From Rhizobium sp. (GTDB lineage Bacteria > Pseudomonadota > Alphaproteobacteria > Rhizobiales > Rhizobiaceae), in NCBI GenBank assembly GCA_002796995.1, contig PEKW01000003.1, positions 1-64,000 on the forward strand: 64,000 nt of DNA, read 5' to 3'. The notes beneath the pieces are model-generated. The model was given only the letters and a program-made list of their open reading frames with translations, was not told the origin of the DNA and searched no databases. The translations under genes and the position numbers were made by a program. This document shows, piece by piece, positions 54,208-64,000 of the stretch. Each line of letters opens with the position of its first letter. Position 1 is the stretch's first letter.

Positions 54208-55425
54208 ATGACGATCGACAAAAGTGCATTGGGTTTCGGTTCGGGCGAGCGGGCGATCTACGCCACCGATCCCTGGACGACGCGCGGACGGCTGTTTCCC
54301 GAGGGCGGCAGCCCGACGCGCTCCGACTTCCAGCGCGACCGCGACCGCATCGTCCACACCACGGCCTTCCGCCGGCTGAAGCACAAGACGCAGGTCTTCA
54401 TCGGACCCGACGGTGACCACTACCGCACACGCCTGACCCACACGATCGAGGTGGCGCAGATCGCCCGCGCGCTCGCCCGTGCGCTGAAGCTCGACGAGGA
54501 TCTCGCCGAGGGCGTGGCGCTCGTGCACGACTTCGGCCACACGCCGTTCGGCCATACCGGCGAAGACGCGCTTCACGAGGTGCTGGCGCCCTATGGCGGC
54601 TTCGACCACAACGCCCAGTCGCTCAGGATCGTCACCAAGCTGGAGCGGCGCTATGCCGAGTTCGACGGTCTCAACCTGACCTGGGAAACGCTGGAAGGGC
54701 TGGTCAAGCACAATGGCCCGCTGCTGACCAAGGCGGGCGAGGGGACGCGCGGCCCGGTTCCCCAGCCGATCCTCGACTATTGCGAGCTGCACGACCTCGA
54801 ACTGGCGAGCTATGCCGGCCTTGAAGCCCAGGTCGCGGCGATCGCCGACGACATCGCCTACAATACCCATGACATCGACGACGGGCTGCGCTCCGGCTAT
54901 CTGAGCTTCGACATGCTGGAGGACGTGCCCTTCCTTGCTGGGCTGATGAAGGAGGTGCGCGACCGCTATCCGCATCTCGAGCCCGACCGCTTCACCCACG
55001 AGATCATGCGCCGGCAGATCACCCGCATGGTCGAGGACGTGATCGGGGTCGCGCAGGGGCGCCTTGCCGCGCTCAGACCGCAGAGTGCGGCCGACATCCG
55101 CGCCTCCGACCGGACCGTCGCCACCTTCTCCGACGCAATGGCCGAGACCGACCGGCAGATCAAGAAACTGCTGTTCAGCCGCATCTACCGCCATCCCGAC
55201 ATCATGCGCATCCGCGCCGGTGCGGCGCAGATCGTCACCGACCTGTTCCACGCCTACATGGCCGATCCGGCGCTGATGAAAAGCCATTACTGGGTGAACC
55301 ATATCGCCGGCCTGAACGAGCCGGCGAGGGCGCGCCATGTCGGCGACTATCTGGCGGGCATGACCGACACGTATGCGGTGCGTACCCATAGCGAGCTGTT
55401 TGACCGGACTCCCGATTTGCGATAG
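54208..55425 (+). CDS. dgt: Deoxyguanosinetriphosphate triphosphohydrolase-like protein
   Basis: 405 residues. HD-domain dNTPase releasing triphosphate from deoxynucleoside triphosphates. Metal ligands are visible: [29 protein letters not shown], and [13 protein letters not shown]. The N-terminal [23 protein letters not shown], here split near residues 40-65, is diagnostic of the alphaproteobacterial subgroup. Start at 54208 ([11 protein letters not shown]) preferred over an upstream in-frame ATG. argS begins 60 bp downstream on the same strand, so they may be co-transcribed. Confidence 0.95.
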   Translation: MTIDKSALGFGSGERAIYATDPWTTRGRLFPEGGSPTRSDFQRDRDRIVHTTAFRRLKHKTQVFIGPDGDHYRTRLTHTIEVAQIARALARALKLDEDLAEGVALVHDFGHTPFGHTGEDALHEVLAPYGGFDHNAQSLRIVTKLERRYAEFDGLNLTWETLEGLVKHNGPLLTKAGEGTRGPVPQPILDYCELHDLELASYAGLEAQVAAIADDIAYNTHDIDDGLRSGYLSFDMLEDVPFLAGLMKEVRDRYPHLEPDRFTHEIMRRQITRMVEDVIGVAQGRLAALRPQSAADIRASDRTVATFSDAMAETDRQIKKLLFSRIYRHPDIMRIRAGAAQIVTDLFHAYMADPALMKSHYWVNHIAGLNEPARARHVGDYLAGMTDTYAVRTHSELFDRTPDLR

Positions 55426-55485
55426 GCAGCGCAGCAATTCCACTCCATTTGCGGGCTATCGAACTGCTTGCGCGGGTACCACGAC

Positions 55486-57246
55486 ATGAACCTCTTCGCC
55501 GACTTCGAAACGAGAATCAAAAACGCGCTCGAGCAGATCGACAGCATCAAGGAGAAGCGCTCCACCCTCGATTTCGGCCGTATCGTCGTCGAGCCGCCGC
55601 GCGATCCGAGCCACGGTGATGCCGCGACGAACGCCGCCATGGTGCTCGCCAAGGCGCTCGGCACCAATCCGCGGGCGCTGGCCGAGATAATCGGCGACAA
55701 GCTCAAGGAAGACGGCGACATCGCCGAGGTGAGCGTGGCCGGCCCCGGCTTCATCAACATCCGCCTGTCGACCGGCTACTGGCAGCGCCTGCTCGCGACG
55801 ATTATCACCGAAGGCACGGATTTCGGCCGTTCGACGCTTGGCAGGGACCGCAAGGTCAATGTCGAATATGTCTCGGCCAATCCGACCGGCCCGATGCATG
55901 TCGGCCATTGCCGTGGCGCCGTGGTCGGCGATGCGCTCGCCAACCTTCTGGCCTTTGCCGGCTATGACGTCGCCAAGGAATATTACATCAACGATGCCGG
56001 CGCCCAGATCGAGGTGCTGGCGCGTTCGGTCTTCCTGCGCTACCGCGAGGCGCTCGGCGAAAAGATCGGCGACATCCCGGCGGGCCTCTATCCCGGCGAT
56101 TATCTCGTGCCGGTCGGCCAGGCGCTGGCCGAGGAATTCGGCACCCGGCTGCACAACATGCCGGAAGAGGAATGGCTGGAGATCGTCAAGGAGCGTGCCA
56201 TCGCCGCGATGATGGTGATGATCCGCGACGACCTGGCGACCCTCAACGTGCACCACGACGTGTTCTTCTCCGAGCGCACGCTGCACGCCAATGGTGCCGC
56301 CAAGATCCGCACCGCGATCAACGACCTGACCTTCAAGGGCCATGTCTATCGCGGCACGCTGCCGCCGCCGAAGGGCCAGCTGCCCGAGGACTGGGAAGAC
56401 CGCGAGCAGACGCTGTTCCGCTCGACCGAAGTCGGCGACGACATCGACCGGCCGCTGATGAAGTCGGACGGCAGCTATACCTATTTCGCCGCCGACGTTG
56501 CCTATTTCAAGGACAAGTTCGATCGCGGCTATTCCGAGATGATCTACGTGCTCGGCGCCGACCATGGCGGTTATGTCAAGCGGCTGGAAGCCGTGGCCCG
56601 GGCCGTGTCGGAAGGCAAGACCAAGCTCACCGTGCTTCTGTGCCAGCTCGTCAAGCTCTACCGCGACGGCGAGCCGGTGAAGATGTCGAAGCGTTCCGGC
56701 GACTTCGTCACGCTGCGGGAAGTGGTCGAGGAAGTCGGCTCCGACTCCGTGCGCTTCATGATGCTCTATCGCAAGAACAGCGAGCCGCTCGACTTCGACT
56801 TCGCCAAGGTGACGGAACAGTCGAAGGACAACCCGGTCTTCTACGTTCAGTATGCCCATGCGCGCTGCATGTCGATCTTCCGCCAGGCGAAGGAAGCCTT
56901 CCCCGATCTGGACTTCGATGCGACCGATTTCGCCGGGGCCGTGGCCGGGCAGATCACCGATCCGACCGAGCTTCAGCTGATCGGCAAGCTCGCGGAATAT
57001 CCGCGCGTCATCGAGGCTGCGGCCCAGTCGCAGGAGCCGCATCGCCTTGCATTCTACCTCTACGATCTGGCAAGCTCGTTCCACGCCCATTGGAACAAGG
57101 GCAAGGATTTGCCCGAATTACGCTTTGTTAACGATAAACAGAGACAATTGAGTATTGCCAGGCTTGGGCTGGTGCATGCTGTCGCCTCCGTTTTGAAGTC
57201 CGGTTTGTCTATTACCGGCACTGCAGCTCCGGTCGAAATGCGATAG
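55486..57246 (+). CDS. argS: Arginyl-tRNA synthetase
   Basis: 586 residues, normal length. It charges tRNA-Arg. HIGH-type motif PMHVGHCRG near residue 137, KMSKR near residue 399, N-terminal additional domain from [18 protein letters not shown] and the anticodon-binding C-terminus ([18 protein letters not shown]) ending APVEMR are all intact. A TTG six codons upstream is in frame, but the ATG at 55486 matches the usual N-terminus. Between dgt and the SPOR-domain gene, a conserved rhizobial order. Confidence 0.98.
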   Translation: MNLFADFETRIKNALEQIDSIKEKRSTLDFGRIVVEPPRDPSHGDAATNAAMVLAKALGTNPRALAEIIGDKLKEDGDIAEVSVAGPGFINIRLSTGYWQRLLATIITEGTDFGRSTLGRDRKVNVEYVSANPTGPMHVGHCRGAVVGDALANLLAFAGYDVAKEYYINDAGAQIEVLARSVFLRYREALGEKIGDIPAGLYPGDYLVPVGQALAEEFGTRLHNMPEEEWLEIVKERAIAAMMVMIRDDLATLNVHHDVFFSERTLHANGAAKIRTAINDLTFKGHVYRGTLPPPKGQLPEDWEDREQTLFRSTEVGDDIDRPLMKSDGSYTYFAADVAYFKDKFDRGYSEMIYVLGADHGGYVKRLEAVARAVSEGKTKLTVLLCQLVKLYRDGEPVKMSKRSGDFVTLREVVEEVGSDSVRFMMLYRKNSEPLDFDFAKVTEQSKDNPVFYVQYAHARCMSIFRQAKEAFPDLDFDATDFAGAVAGQITDPTELQLIGKLAEYPRVIEAAAQSQEPHRLAFYLYDLASSFHAHWNKGKDLPELRFVNDKQRQLSIARLGLVHAVASVLKSGLSITGTAAPVEMR

Positions 57247-57300
57247 TATCGTCACCATTTACCCACAATGCACTGGCAAGCGTCGAGTCGCGTAGGGTGA

Positions 57301-60180
57301 GTGGATCAAGTAATGGTACAGAAGCAGGCCGCATACAGCAGTCGATTGGGGAGCGATAGTTTCGCGGACGACGATCCGTTGGCGGAACTTGCCCGGATCG
57401 TCGGCTTCGAGCCGCCCGTTGTGCGCGACACCGCGCCGACGCGTCCCACAGCGCCGGAAGAGCCGCAGTTCAACCTCGAAGACGAACTTCTTCGCGAGTT
57501 CGAGGTCTATGATGCGCCGCTTCGGGCCAGCGAAGAGCCGCGCGCGGCCGAGCCTGCCATCGCCTCCCAGTCCCGTTCGCCGGTCGAGGAGATCGAAGAG
57601 CTGGAGGACGTGTTCTATCCCGAGCCCTTCGTCGAGCCGGCCGCGGAAGCCCCGTCGGCGCGCGTCGAACCCGTATTCGAGCCTGATCCGCGCCAGGAGC
57701 CGTCCTTCTCGGTCGATCTGGCCGACGAGCTGGAACTGGCCGTGTCCGAGCCGGAGGAGACGTCCGCCTGGTCGGCTCCCGAGCCCGAGCCGAAGCTGCG
57801 CCTGCCGCTCGCCAATTTCGCCGCCCAGCCCCCGGTTCGCGCCGAGCCACAATTCGTAGACGAGACCCCGGCCGAGCCTGCGCCCCAGGTCGAGCCCGTG
57901 CATTATGCGGCAGAGACGGACGAGGCGTCGTCGGTCGAGGACTTCTTCGCCGACGAAGGTTTCAAGTGGAGCGAGACGGTTTCCGGTCCTGCGTCGGCCG
58001 TCCCGGCCGCGTCGCTCGATCGGCCGGCCGATCCGTTCGGCTTCGATGATCTCGTCGCCGAAGCCGGTGACCGCTCAGGTCGCCCGGCCGAGGCCGCTGT
58101 CGACGCGCCGTCGGCACCGGTTACCCGCGCCGAGCCGTCCTTTGCCTTTTCCTTTGCCGACGATCTGGCTGCCAGCGAAGAGTTTGACCGCTCCGCATCG
58201 GCGGCTGAGTCTGTCGAGCCTCAGGCTCCTGTGGTTTCGTACCCGAGCCCGACCGCCCCGCAGGCGGTCGACTATGCCGCGCCCGCTGGCGATCTGCGTC
58301 CGGCGATCGAGGAAGAAGAGTTCGATCCCTTCGCCGAAGGCGAATTCGACCTGCAGCTCGACGACCTGGAGCTCGATCTCTCCGACATCGAGGTGGATTT
58401 CGACGAGCCGGTGGTCGCACCGGCCACCCCGGCCGCACGCCCGGCTCCCGTTTCGCTCGCAACCCCGGTTCTGCCCGCCGCAGCGCCCGTCGAGACGTCG
58501 GCCCCGGCCGCTTATGCGGCGCCGACCGCCTATGCCGCTCCGGCACCCGTGGCGGTATCGCCGCGCATTGCGCCGGCGGAAGTACGCGCCGCACCGGCAA
58601 AGCCGGCCCCGTCCGAATTCGACTTCACCGACGAGCCGCTGGCCTTCGATCCGGCCGAGATTTCCGAACAGGACGATCACCTCGAATCGATCGCTCATAT
58701 GGACGTGCCGGAAGTGCCGGTGCCCGACAGCAAGCCGGCCCCGGCCGCCTACGCCCACGACTACGATCTCGACATCGACGGCGAACTGGCGACCTTGTTC
58801 GACCAGCCGTCGACGACGCCGGCTGCCGCCGTCCAGGTGCCCGCCGCCGCGCCGGTGGCTACCGCCGCGCGCCAGACGCCTTCGCTGGCCACCCCGGTCG
58901 CAGCCCAGGCGCCGGTTCAGGCAGCAGCCCAGCCGGCGAACGCGCAGCTGCCGCCGATGGACGATTTCGACGCCTTCGAACGGGCGCTGGAGGAGGATTT
59001 CCGCCACACGCTCGACCGGCCGTCCGACTATGCGGCCGCCAATGCCGGCCGGATCAATATCCCGATGGAGCCCAAGGGCCTGTCGCGCTTCGGTTCGCGC
59101 GGCCTGCTGATGGCGGGCACGGCGGTCGTCGTCCTGCTTCTCGGCGGCGGAGCGCTCTATACCTGGCTGACTGGTACCGGCCCCTCGATGATGTCGTCGG
59201 GCGAGCCGCAGGTGATCGCCGCCGACAAGGATCCGGTGAAGATCCTGCCCGAGAACCCGGGCGGCAAGTCAGTGCCGAACCAGGACAAGGCCGTCTATGA
59301 CAGCGTCGCCGGCGCCGCCGTCCAGGATCCGAAGCAGGAGAGCCTGATCTCCTCGAGCGAGGAACCGGTCGACGTCGTGCAGAAGACGTTGATCCCGGAA
59401 ACCCTGCCGCTGGAAGACGAATCGGACGCCCAGGCGCTCGGCACGCCGGTCGGCGAGACCGAGGATCCGCGGCTCCTGCCGGACCAGAACGGAACCGCGC
59501 AGCCGGCCGCCAATGGCGCCGCAGAACCGGCAACGATCACGCCCCGCAAGGTGCGCACCATGATCGTGCGTCCGGACGGCACGCTGGTCGCCCAGGAAGC
59601 CCCTGCGGAAGCAGCTCCCGCTCCGACGCTCGAAGCGCCGGCCGTGACGGAACAGAACTCAGCACCGACCGGCGACAAGCCCGCCCTGGCGGCACCGTCG
59701 ACCACGGCCGAGGCACCGCTGGCCACCGCTCCGGCCGACGCGCCGAAGGGCCCGCTTCCGACCGCACGGCCTTCGACGCCGGCCGAGACTGCCGCCGCTC
59801 CGCAGGCACCGGCACCCGCCGCACAGCCCGAGCCGGCCGCACCGGCGGTCGAGACCGCAGCCGCTCCGACACCGGCCGCTGCCGCGCCCGAGCCCGCTGC
59901 TCCGGAACCGGCTGCCGCCCAGCCTGCGCCCGCAGCCGGCGGCTATTACATCCAGGTCGCATCGCTGCCGTCCGAGGCGGAGGCGGAGAAGTCCTACAAG
60001 AACATTTCCGGCAAGTTCGGCAGTGTCGTCGGCGGTCGCGCCCACGAGATCAAGCGAGCCGAAATCGCCGGCAAGGGCACCTATTATCGCGTGCGCATTT
60101 CCGCCGGCACCAAGGCGGATGCGGCGGCCCTCTGCGAACGATACAAGGCGGCCGGCGGCAGCTGCCTCGTCACGAAGTAG
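57301..60180 (+). CDS. Large SPOR-domain membrane protein
   Basis: 959 residues. The first about 595 residues are cytoplasmic, acidic and Ala/Pro/Glu-rich, probably disordered, with short repeated motifs. One membrane helix (GLLMAGTAVVVLLLGGGALY, about 600-620) is followed by a Pro/Ala-rich periplasmic linker and a C-terminal SPOR domain (GGYYIQVASLPSEAEAEKSY.. to CLVTK, about 880-959), which binds denuded glycan strands at the division septum. The initiator is either GTG at 57301 or ATG at 57313. Followed by a strong terminator and nagZ, which also acts on peptidoglycan products. Confidence 0.88.
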   Translation: MDQVMVQKQAAYSSRLGSDSFADDDPLAELARIVGFEPPVVRDTAPTRPTAPEEPQFNLEDELLREFEVYDAPLRASEEPRAAEPAIASQSRSPVEEIEELEDVFYPEPFVEPAAEAPSARVEPVFEPDPRQEPSFSVDLADELELAVSEPEETSAWSAPEPEPKLRLPLANFAAQPPVRAEPQFVDETPAEPAPQVEPVHYAAETDEASSVEDFFADEGFKWSETVSGPASAVPAASLDRPADPFGFDDLVAEAGDRSGRPAEAAVDAPSAPVTRAEPSFAFSFADDLAASEEFDRSASAAESVEPQAPVVSYPSPTAPQAVDYAAPAGDLRPAIEEEEFDPFAEGEFDLQLDDLELDLSDIEVDFDEPVVAPATPAARPAPVSLATPVLPAAAPVETSAPAAYAAPTAYAAPAPVAVSPRIAPAEVRAAPAKPAPSEFDFTDEPLAFDPAEISEQDDHLESIAHMDVPEVPVPDSKPAPAAYAHDYDLDIDGELATLFDQPSTTPAAAVQVPAAAPVATAARQTPSLATPVAAQAPVQAAAQPANAQLPPMDDFDAFERALEEDFRHTLDRPSDYAAANAGRINIPMEPKGLSRFGSRGLLMAGTAVVVLLLGGGALYTWLTGTGPSMMSSGEPQVIAADKDPVKILPENPGGKSVPNQDKAVYDSVAGAAVQDPKQESLISSSEEPVDVVQKTLIPETLPLEDESDAQALGTPVGETEDPRLLPDQNGTAQPAANGAAEPATITPRKVRTMIVRPDGTLVAQEAPAEAAPAPTLEAPAVTEQNSAPTGDKPALAAPSTTAEAPLATAPADAPKGPLPTARPSTPAETAAAPQAPAPAAQPEPAAPAVETAAAPTPAAAAPEPAAPEPAAAQPAPAAGGYYIQVASLPSEAEAEKSYKNISGKFGSVVGGRAHEIKRAEIAGKGTYYRVRISAGTKADAAALCERYKAAGGSCLVTK

Positions 60181-60204
60181 CCAACGCACCCCAAAGACGA
60201 CGAA

Positions 60205-60240
60205 AAAAGAGGCGGGAACCTGCGGTTTCCGCCTCTTTTC
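60205..60240 (+). terminator. Terminator after the SPOR-domain gene
   Basis: Stem AAAAGAGGCGG-GAACC / GGTTT-CCGCCTCTTTT with loop TGC, fully paired if G-T is allowed, ending in a T-run. Confidence 0.9.
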
Positions 60241-60299
60241 CTGTGTATGACCCGAACCCGTCGCTTCGGCTTTGATCCCACCCCTCTTATGATTCGGCC

Positions 60300-61328
60300 A
60301 TGACCCAGACATCCATGCCCGCAAAAGCAATGATCCTCGGCTGCACCGGCCTTGCCTTGAGCGCCGACGAGAAGGCTTTCTATCGCGACGAGCAGCCATG
60401 GGGCTTCATCGTCTTCGCCCGCAATCTGAGCGAGCCGGCGCAGATCCGCGATCTGGTCGCCGAAATGCGCGACACCGTCGGCGGCCGCAATGCGCCGGTA
60501 CTGATCGACCAGGAGGGCGGCCGGGTGCAGCGCATCCGCGAGCCGATCGCGCCGCGTTATCCCTCCGGTGCCGTGCTCGGCGAACTCTATCGCCGCGACC
60601 GTGAGCTGGGGCTTCGCGCCGCCTGGCTGATGTCGCGCCTGCACGCCTTTGACTTGATCCGCCTTGGCATCAATGTCGACTGCCTGCCGGTGCTTGACGT
60701 GCCGGTGGAAGGCGCCAGTAACGTCATCGGTGATCGCGCCTACGGCAATGATCCGGAAACGGTCGGCGCGATGGGCGAGGCGGCTGCGGCGGGCCTGAAG
60801 TCCGGCGGCGTCCTGCCGGTGATGAAGCACGTGCCGGGCCATGGCCGCGGCATGGCGGATTCGCACCATGAGCTGCCGGTCGTCACCACGCCGCTTACCG
60901 AACTTGAGGCGCATGACTTCCCGCCGTTCCGGCGGCTGCGCAACGAGCTGATGGCGATGAGCGCGCATGTGGTATACTCGGCCATCGATCCGGATCACCC
61001 GGCATCGACCTCGCGCAAGGTGATCGACGAGATCATCCGCGGCTACATTGGATTTGACGGGCTGCTGATGTCGGACGACGTGTCGATGAACGCCCTCAAG
61101 GGCACGCTCGGCGAGCGGGCGGCGGCGATCGTCGCCGGCGGCGGCGATGTCGTGCTTCACTGCAACGGCGTCATGGACGAGATGCGGGCGGTCGCGGCCG
61201 AAGTGCCGCTGCTCAAGGGCAAGGCGAGGGCGCGGGCCGATGCCGTCGAGGCTGCTTTCGGCACCACCGATACCGCAGAGGAAGTCGCCATCCGCACCGA
61301 GTTCGACGGCCTGAGGGCGACCGCCTGA
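60300..61328 (+). CDS. nagZ: Beta-N-acetylhexosaminidase (peptidoglycan recycling)
   Basis: 342 residues, glycoside hydrolase family 3. It removes GlcNAc from anhydro-muropeptides in the cytoplasm; the products can induce beta-lactamase in some bacteria. The diagnostic KHVPGHGRGMADSHHELP lies near residues 172-189 with the catalytic His, IDQEGGRVQR near residue 68, and nucleophile Asp in LLMSDDVSMNAL near residue 258. First of three tightly packed genes: its TGA shares one base with the ATG of scpA. Confidence 0.96.
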   Translation: MTQTSMPAKAMILGCTGLALSADEKAFYRDEQPWGFIVFARNLSEPAQIRDLVAEMRDTVGGRNAPVLIDQEGGRVQRIREPIAPRYPSGAVLGELYRRDRELGLRAAWLMSRLHAFDLIRLGINVDCLPVLDVPVEGASNVIGDRAYGNDPETVGAMGEAAAAGLKSGGVLPVMKHVPGHGRGMADSHHELPVVTTPLTELEAHDFPPFRRLRNELMAMSAHVVYSAIDPDHPASTSRKVIDEIIRGYIGFDGLLMSDDVSMNALKGTLGERAAAIVAGGGDVVLHCNGVMDEMRAVAAEVPLLKGKARARADAVEAAFGTTDTAEEVAIRTEFDGLRATA

Positions 61329-62191
61329 TGTCGCCCGTGTCCGCCACGCCCCCATCGCCGAAGCGGCCGGCATCCGGCAATCCGGCAACGCCGATGGACA
61401 GCCTGTGGCAGGACACGGCCGAGGAGCGGCTGACCGGCGAACCGGCCTTCGTCATCGACGTGGCGGGCTTCGAAGGGCCGCTCGACCTTCTGCTGTTCCT
61501 GGCGCGCAACCAGAAGGTCGACCTCCACCGCATTTCGATCCTCGCGCTGGTCGAGCAATATCTCGAATTCATCGAAAGTGCGCGGCGCATCCGGCTTGAG
61601 CTGGCGGCCGACTATCTCGTCATGGCGGCCTGGCTCGCCTATCTGAAATCGCGCCTGCTGATCCCGCAGCAGGCCAAGGATGAAGGCCCGTCGGGCGAGG
61701 AAATGGCCGCGACACTGGCCTTCCGGCTGAAGCGGCTGGAGGCCATGCGCGAGGCGGCGACGCGGCTGATCAACCGCAACCGGCTCGGCCGCGACGTGCA
61801 TGCGCGCGGCGCACCGGAGCATGTGCCGACCCGCGTCGACAATGCCTACGAGGCTTCGCTCTACGATCTCTTGACCGCCTATGCCTCGCTCAGGCAGCGC
61901 CAGGCGACCACCCAGGTGACGATCGCGCGCCGCCGCGTCTGGTCGCTCGCCGATGCACGCGCCATCCTGACGCGCATGATCGGCGAGATCGGCGACTGGA
62001 CCGCACTCGACCATTTCCTCCTGCGTTACCTGACGACCCCCGCCGAGCGGGTGAGCGCGATCGCCAGCGCCTTTGCCGCGTCGCTGGAGCTGGTGCGCGA
62101 GGGCCGGCTGGAGATCCGCCAGGAGGGCGCCTTCCAGCCGATCTACCTGCGCAGCGGCCCGCGCGCCGGCGAGCTGGCGGCGGTGGAGTAG
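61328..62191 (+). CDS. scpA: Segregation and condensation protein A
   Basis: 287 residues. The kleisin of the SMC-ScpAB condensin, which organizes and segregates the chromosome. A non-conserved Pro/Ser-rich leader of about 40 residues precedes VDVAGFEGPLDLLLFLARNQKVDL, split near residues 42-68, the ScpA/MukF family hallmark. The C-terminal winged helix (LDHFLLRYLTTPAERVSAIASAF) contacts the SMC head. TGATG overlap with nagZ indicates translational coupling; scpB follows four bases after the stop. Confidence 0.95.
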   Translation: MSPVSATPPSPKRPASGNPATPMDSLWQDTAEERLTGEPAFVIDVAGFEGPLDLLLFLARNQKVDLHRISILALVEQYLEFIESARRIRLELAADYLVMAAWLAYLKSRLLIPQQAKDEGPSGEEMAATLAFRLKRLEAMREAATRLINRNRLGRDVHARGAPEHVPTRVDNAYEASLYDLLTAYASLRQRQATTQVTIARRRVWSLADARAILTRMIGEIGDWTALDHFLLRYLTTPAERVSAIASAFAASLELVREGRLEIRQEGAFQPIYLRSGPRAGELAAVE

Positions 62192-62195
62192 CGCG

Positions 62196-62930
62196 ATGGC
62201 GGAGGTGCGGGACGGCGAATTCTTCCCCGAGGACGAGGCGGATCAGGCCGTCGTCGAACGCGACCCGATGCTGGAGCGCGCCGAGCGCGAGGCGATCCGC
62301 ATCGCCGAGGCGCTGGTCTTCGCTTCCGCCGAGCCGGTGTCGGAAAATTTCATCGCCGACCGCCTGCCGCGCGGCATCGACGTCAAGGCGATCATGCATC
62401 GGCTGAAGGAGGACTACGCCCCGCGCGGCGTCAATCTGCTTCAGGTCGACGAGCACTGGGCCTTCCGCACCGCGGCGGATCTCTCCTTTGCCGTGCGCAA
62501 GGACGAGACCGAGGTCAAGAAGCTGTCGCGCGCGGCGCTCGAAGTGCTGGCGATCATCGCCTATCACCAGCCGGTGACCCGCGCAGAAATCGAGGACATT
62601 CGCGGCGTGCAGACGTCGAAGGGCACGCTCGACGTGCTGATGGAGGCGGGCTGGGTCCGCTTCCGCGGCCGCCGCCGCACGCCGGGCCGCCCCGTGACGC
62701 TTGGCACAACCCGCGATTTCCTCGATCATTTCGGCCTCGAGGAGCTGCGCGACCTGCCGGGCCTCGACGAATTGAAGGGGGCGGGGCTGCTGTCCGGGCG
62801 CATTCCGGCGAACTTCAACATTCCCCTCCCCATGACCGGCGACGAGCTCGCCGAAGACGAGGATCCGATCACCCAGCTCGATCTCGAGGAGCTTGGCCTC
62901 TTGACTCCGGGCGGAGAAGCGGACGAATAG
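62196..62930 (+). CDS. scpB: Segregation and condensation protein B
   Basis: 244 residues. Dimeric winged-helix partner of ScpA. The core begins AIRIAEALVFASAEPVS near residue 29 and includes LSRAALEVLAIIAYHQPVTR and RGVQTSKGTLDVLMEAGW, the family signature, then TTRDFLDHFGLEELRDLPGL. The C-terminal tail is acidic. Starts four bases after the scpA stop codon; third gene of the nagZ-scpA-scpB unit. Confidence 0.96.
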   Translation: MAEVRDGEFFPEDEADQAVVERDPMLERAEREAIRIAEALVFASAEPVSENFIADRLPRGIDVKAIMHRLKEDYAPRGVNLLQVDEHWAFRTAADLSFAVRKDETEVKKLSRAALEVLAIIAYHQPVTRAEIEDIRGVQTSKGTLDVLMEAGWVRFRGRRRTPGRPVTLGTTRDFLDHFGLEELRDLPGLDELKGAGLLSGRIPANFNIPLPMTGDELAEDEDPITQLDLEELGLLTPGGEADE

Positions 62931-63026
62931 CATCAGGTTTATAACGGTAACCGGGCGGTGTTCGGATGTCCTGCGTGGCGCGCTCGTGCCCCGGCATCCG
63001 CGACAGCCGGCCATGCGGACGGTGGA

Positions 63027-64000
63027 ATGAGCGCGCAGACGATGCAAGGCGACAATTCGAGGCGCACGGCTGGCGTTACCTTTGCGGCGCGGCTGAGCTT
63101 CGAGGACATCCGCCACGGCTATCACAATCGCGAGACCCTGCGCGGGGTGTCGCTGACCGCCGAGCCGGGCGAGGTCCTCTGCCTGCTCGGACCGTCGGGA
63201 TCGGGCAAGACGACCCTGCTTCGCATTGCCGCAGGCATCGAGGCGCAGCTGTCCGGCCGCCTGCTGCTCAATGATCGCGAGGTGGCCGGGCCTTCCGTCT
63301 TCGTGCCGCCGGAACAGCGCGGCATCGGCCTGATGTTCCAAGACTTCGCCCTTTTCCCGCATATGAGCGTGGTGGAGAACGTACGCTTCGGTTTGACCGC
63401 CATGCCGGCGCGCGAGGGCGTGTCCGAGGCGATGGCGGCGCTGGAGCGGGTCGGGCTCGCGCACTGCGCGCAGAAATATCCGCATGCCCTTTCGGGCGGC
63501 GAGCAGCAGCGCGTGGCTCTTGCCAGGGCGCTTGCGCCGCGTCCGGGCGTTCTTCTGATGGACGAGCCGTTCTCCGGCCTCGATTCGCGCCTCAAGGACA
63601 CGGTGCGCGCCGACACGCTGGCGATCCTGCGCGAAACGCGGGCGACCGCCGTAGTCGTCACCCACGATGCGGAAGAGGCCATGCGCATGGCCGACAGGAT
63701 CGCGCTGCTGCGCGACGGCAAGCTGGTGCAGGTCGGCAGTTCGGACGATCTCTACCGCCGGCCGAGGGACCTGTTCACCGCGGCATTCTTCTCGGAAATC
63801 AACGAGTTCTCCGGCATCGTGCGCAACGGCCATGTGGCGACGCCGCTGGGCGTCGCCGAAGCGCCGGGCATTGCCGAGGGCAGGGAAGTGTCGATCGCCG
63901 TGCGGCTCTCCGGGGTCGGCGTCAGCGCGGACAGCGGCGTCATTCCCGCCCGCATCCTGTCGCGCCGCTTCCTCGGGGTCGTCGAGCTGCTGGAACTGGC
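63027..64000 (+). CDS. ABC transporter ATP-binding protein, FbpC-like (cut by window end)
   Basis: Open from 63027 to the last base, at least 324 codons, so the 3' end lies outside the window. After a short leader the ATPase domain has Walker A GPSGSGKTT, Q-loop MFQDFALFPHM, signature LSGGEQQRVALARAL, Walker B VLLMDEPFSGLD and switch His in VVVTHDAEEAM. The region after about residue 240 (IVRNGHVATPLG onward) looks like the regulatory TOBE-type extension of iron(III), spermidine or sulfate importers; FbpC-type iron import is the best guess. Permease genes are not visible here. The start is the ATG with GGTGGA just upstream. Confidence 0.88.
   Translation, partial: MSAQTMQGDNSRRTAGVTFAARLSFEDIRHGYHNRETLRGVSLTAEPGEVLCLLGPSGSGKTTLLRIAAGIEAQLSGRLLLNDREVAGPSVFVPPEQRGIGLMFQDFALFPHMSVVENVRFGLTAMPAREGVSEAMAALERVGLAHCAQKYPHALSGGEQQRVALARALAPRPGVLLMDEPFSGLDSRLKDTVRADTLAILRETRATAVVVTHDAEEAMRMADRIALLRDGKLVQVGSSDDLYRRPRDLFTAAFFSEINEFSGIVRNGHVATPLGVAEAPGIAEGREVSIAVRLSGVGVSADSGVIPARILSRRFLGVVELLEL

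Overview
This window looks like a chromosomal segment of an alphaproteobacterium of the Rhizobiaceae or a close relative. The evidence is uniformly high GC, a recognisable exoR gene (the periplasmic inhibitor of the ExoS/ChvI exopolysaccharide system), popZ, an opacity-type outer-membrane protein, a cobalamin-dependent ribonucleotide reductase, and dense intergenic palindromic repeats of rhizobial type. From memory, the stretch from pcm through tolC, popZ, valS, fadL and exoR to scpB resembles the chromosomal block around tolC and exoR in Sinorhizobium meliloti; this was not checked against a database.

Layout. 1-2.9 kb: repeat-rich intergenic DNA, osmC, an outer-membrane beta-barrel gene, and a DUF559 nuclease gene bracketed by 84-bp near-identical repeats. 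3-7 kb: nrdJ, preceded by two NrdR-box-like sites. 7-15 kb: an RTX serralysin-like protease, gpt, a tandem universal stress protein, a CinA-like protein, wrbA, a PilZ protein, then a DUF4145 gene of different composition beside tRNA-Leu(UAA) and an inverted 60-bp fragment of the same tRNA. 15-31 kb: a lipoprotein, trkH, ilvA, a glycerophosphodiesterase, a HlyU-family protein, an ammonium-transporter/PAS/GGDEF/EAL fusion coupled to a second membrane GGDEF protein, a divergent azoreductase/LysR pair, cpdB, a second PilZ protein, and a divergent Lrp/ald pair. 31-41 kb: DUF1203 and DUF4344 genes, a cysK-alaX-sseA/GNAT operon, phrB, a zinc-sensing-type diguanylate cyclase, tRNA-Asn and tRNA-Cys. 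41-64 kb: a housekeeping block (pcm, tolC, popZ, valS, fadL-like, exoR, xthA, NCS2 permease, erpA, dgt, argS, SPOR protein, nagZ-scpA-scpB), ending in an ABC-transporter ATPase gene cut by the window edge.

How the genes fit together. A c-di-GMP theme recurs: three turnover enzymes with different sensory inputs (ammonium transporter, six-helix membrane sensor, zinc-binding CZB) and two small PilZ receptors, in a genome that also encodes ExoR. A second theme is cell envelope and division: PopZ, SPOR protein, NagZ, ScpAB and TolC. No prophage, CRISPR array, transposase or integrase was seen. The best candidates for new biology are the Amt-PAS-GGDEF-EAL receptor, the repeat-bracketed DUF559 cassette, the sulfurtransferase-acetyltransferase fusion and the tRNA-Leu inverted remnant.
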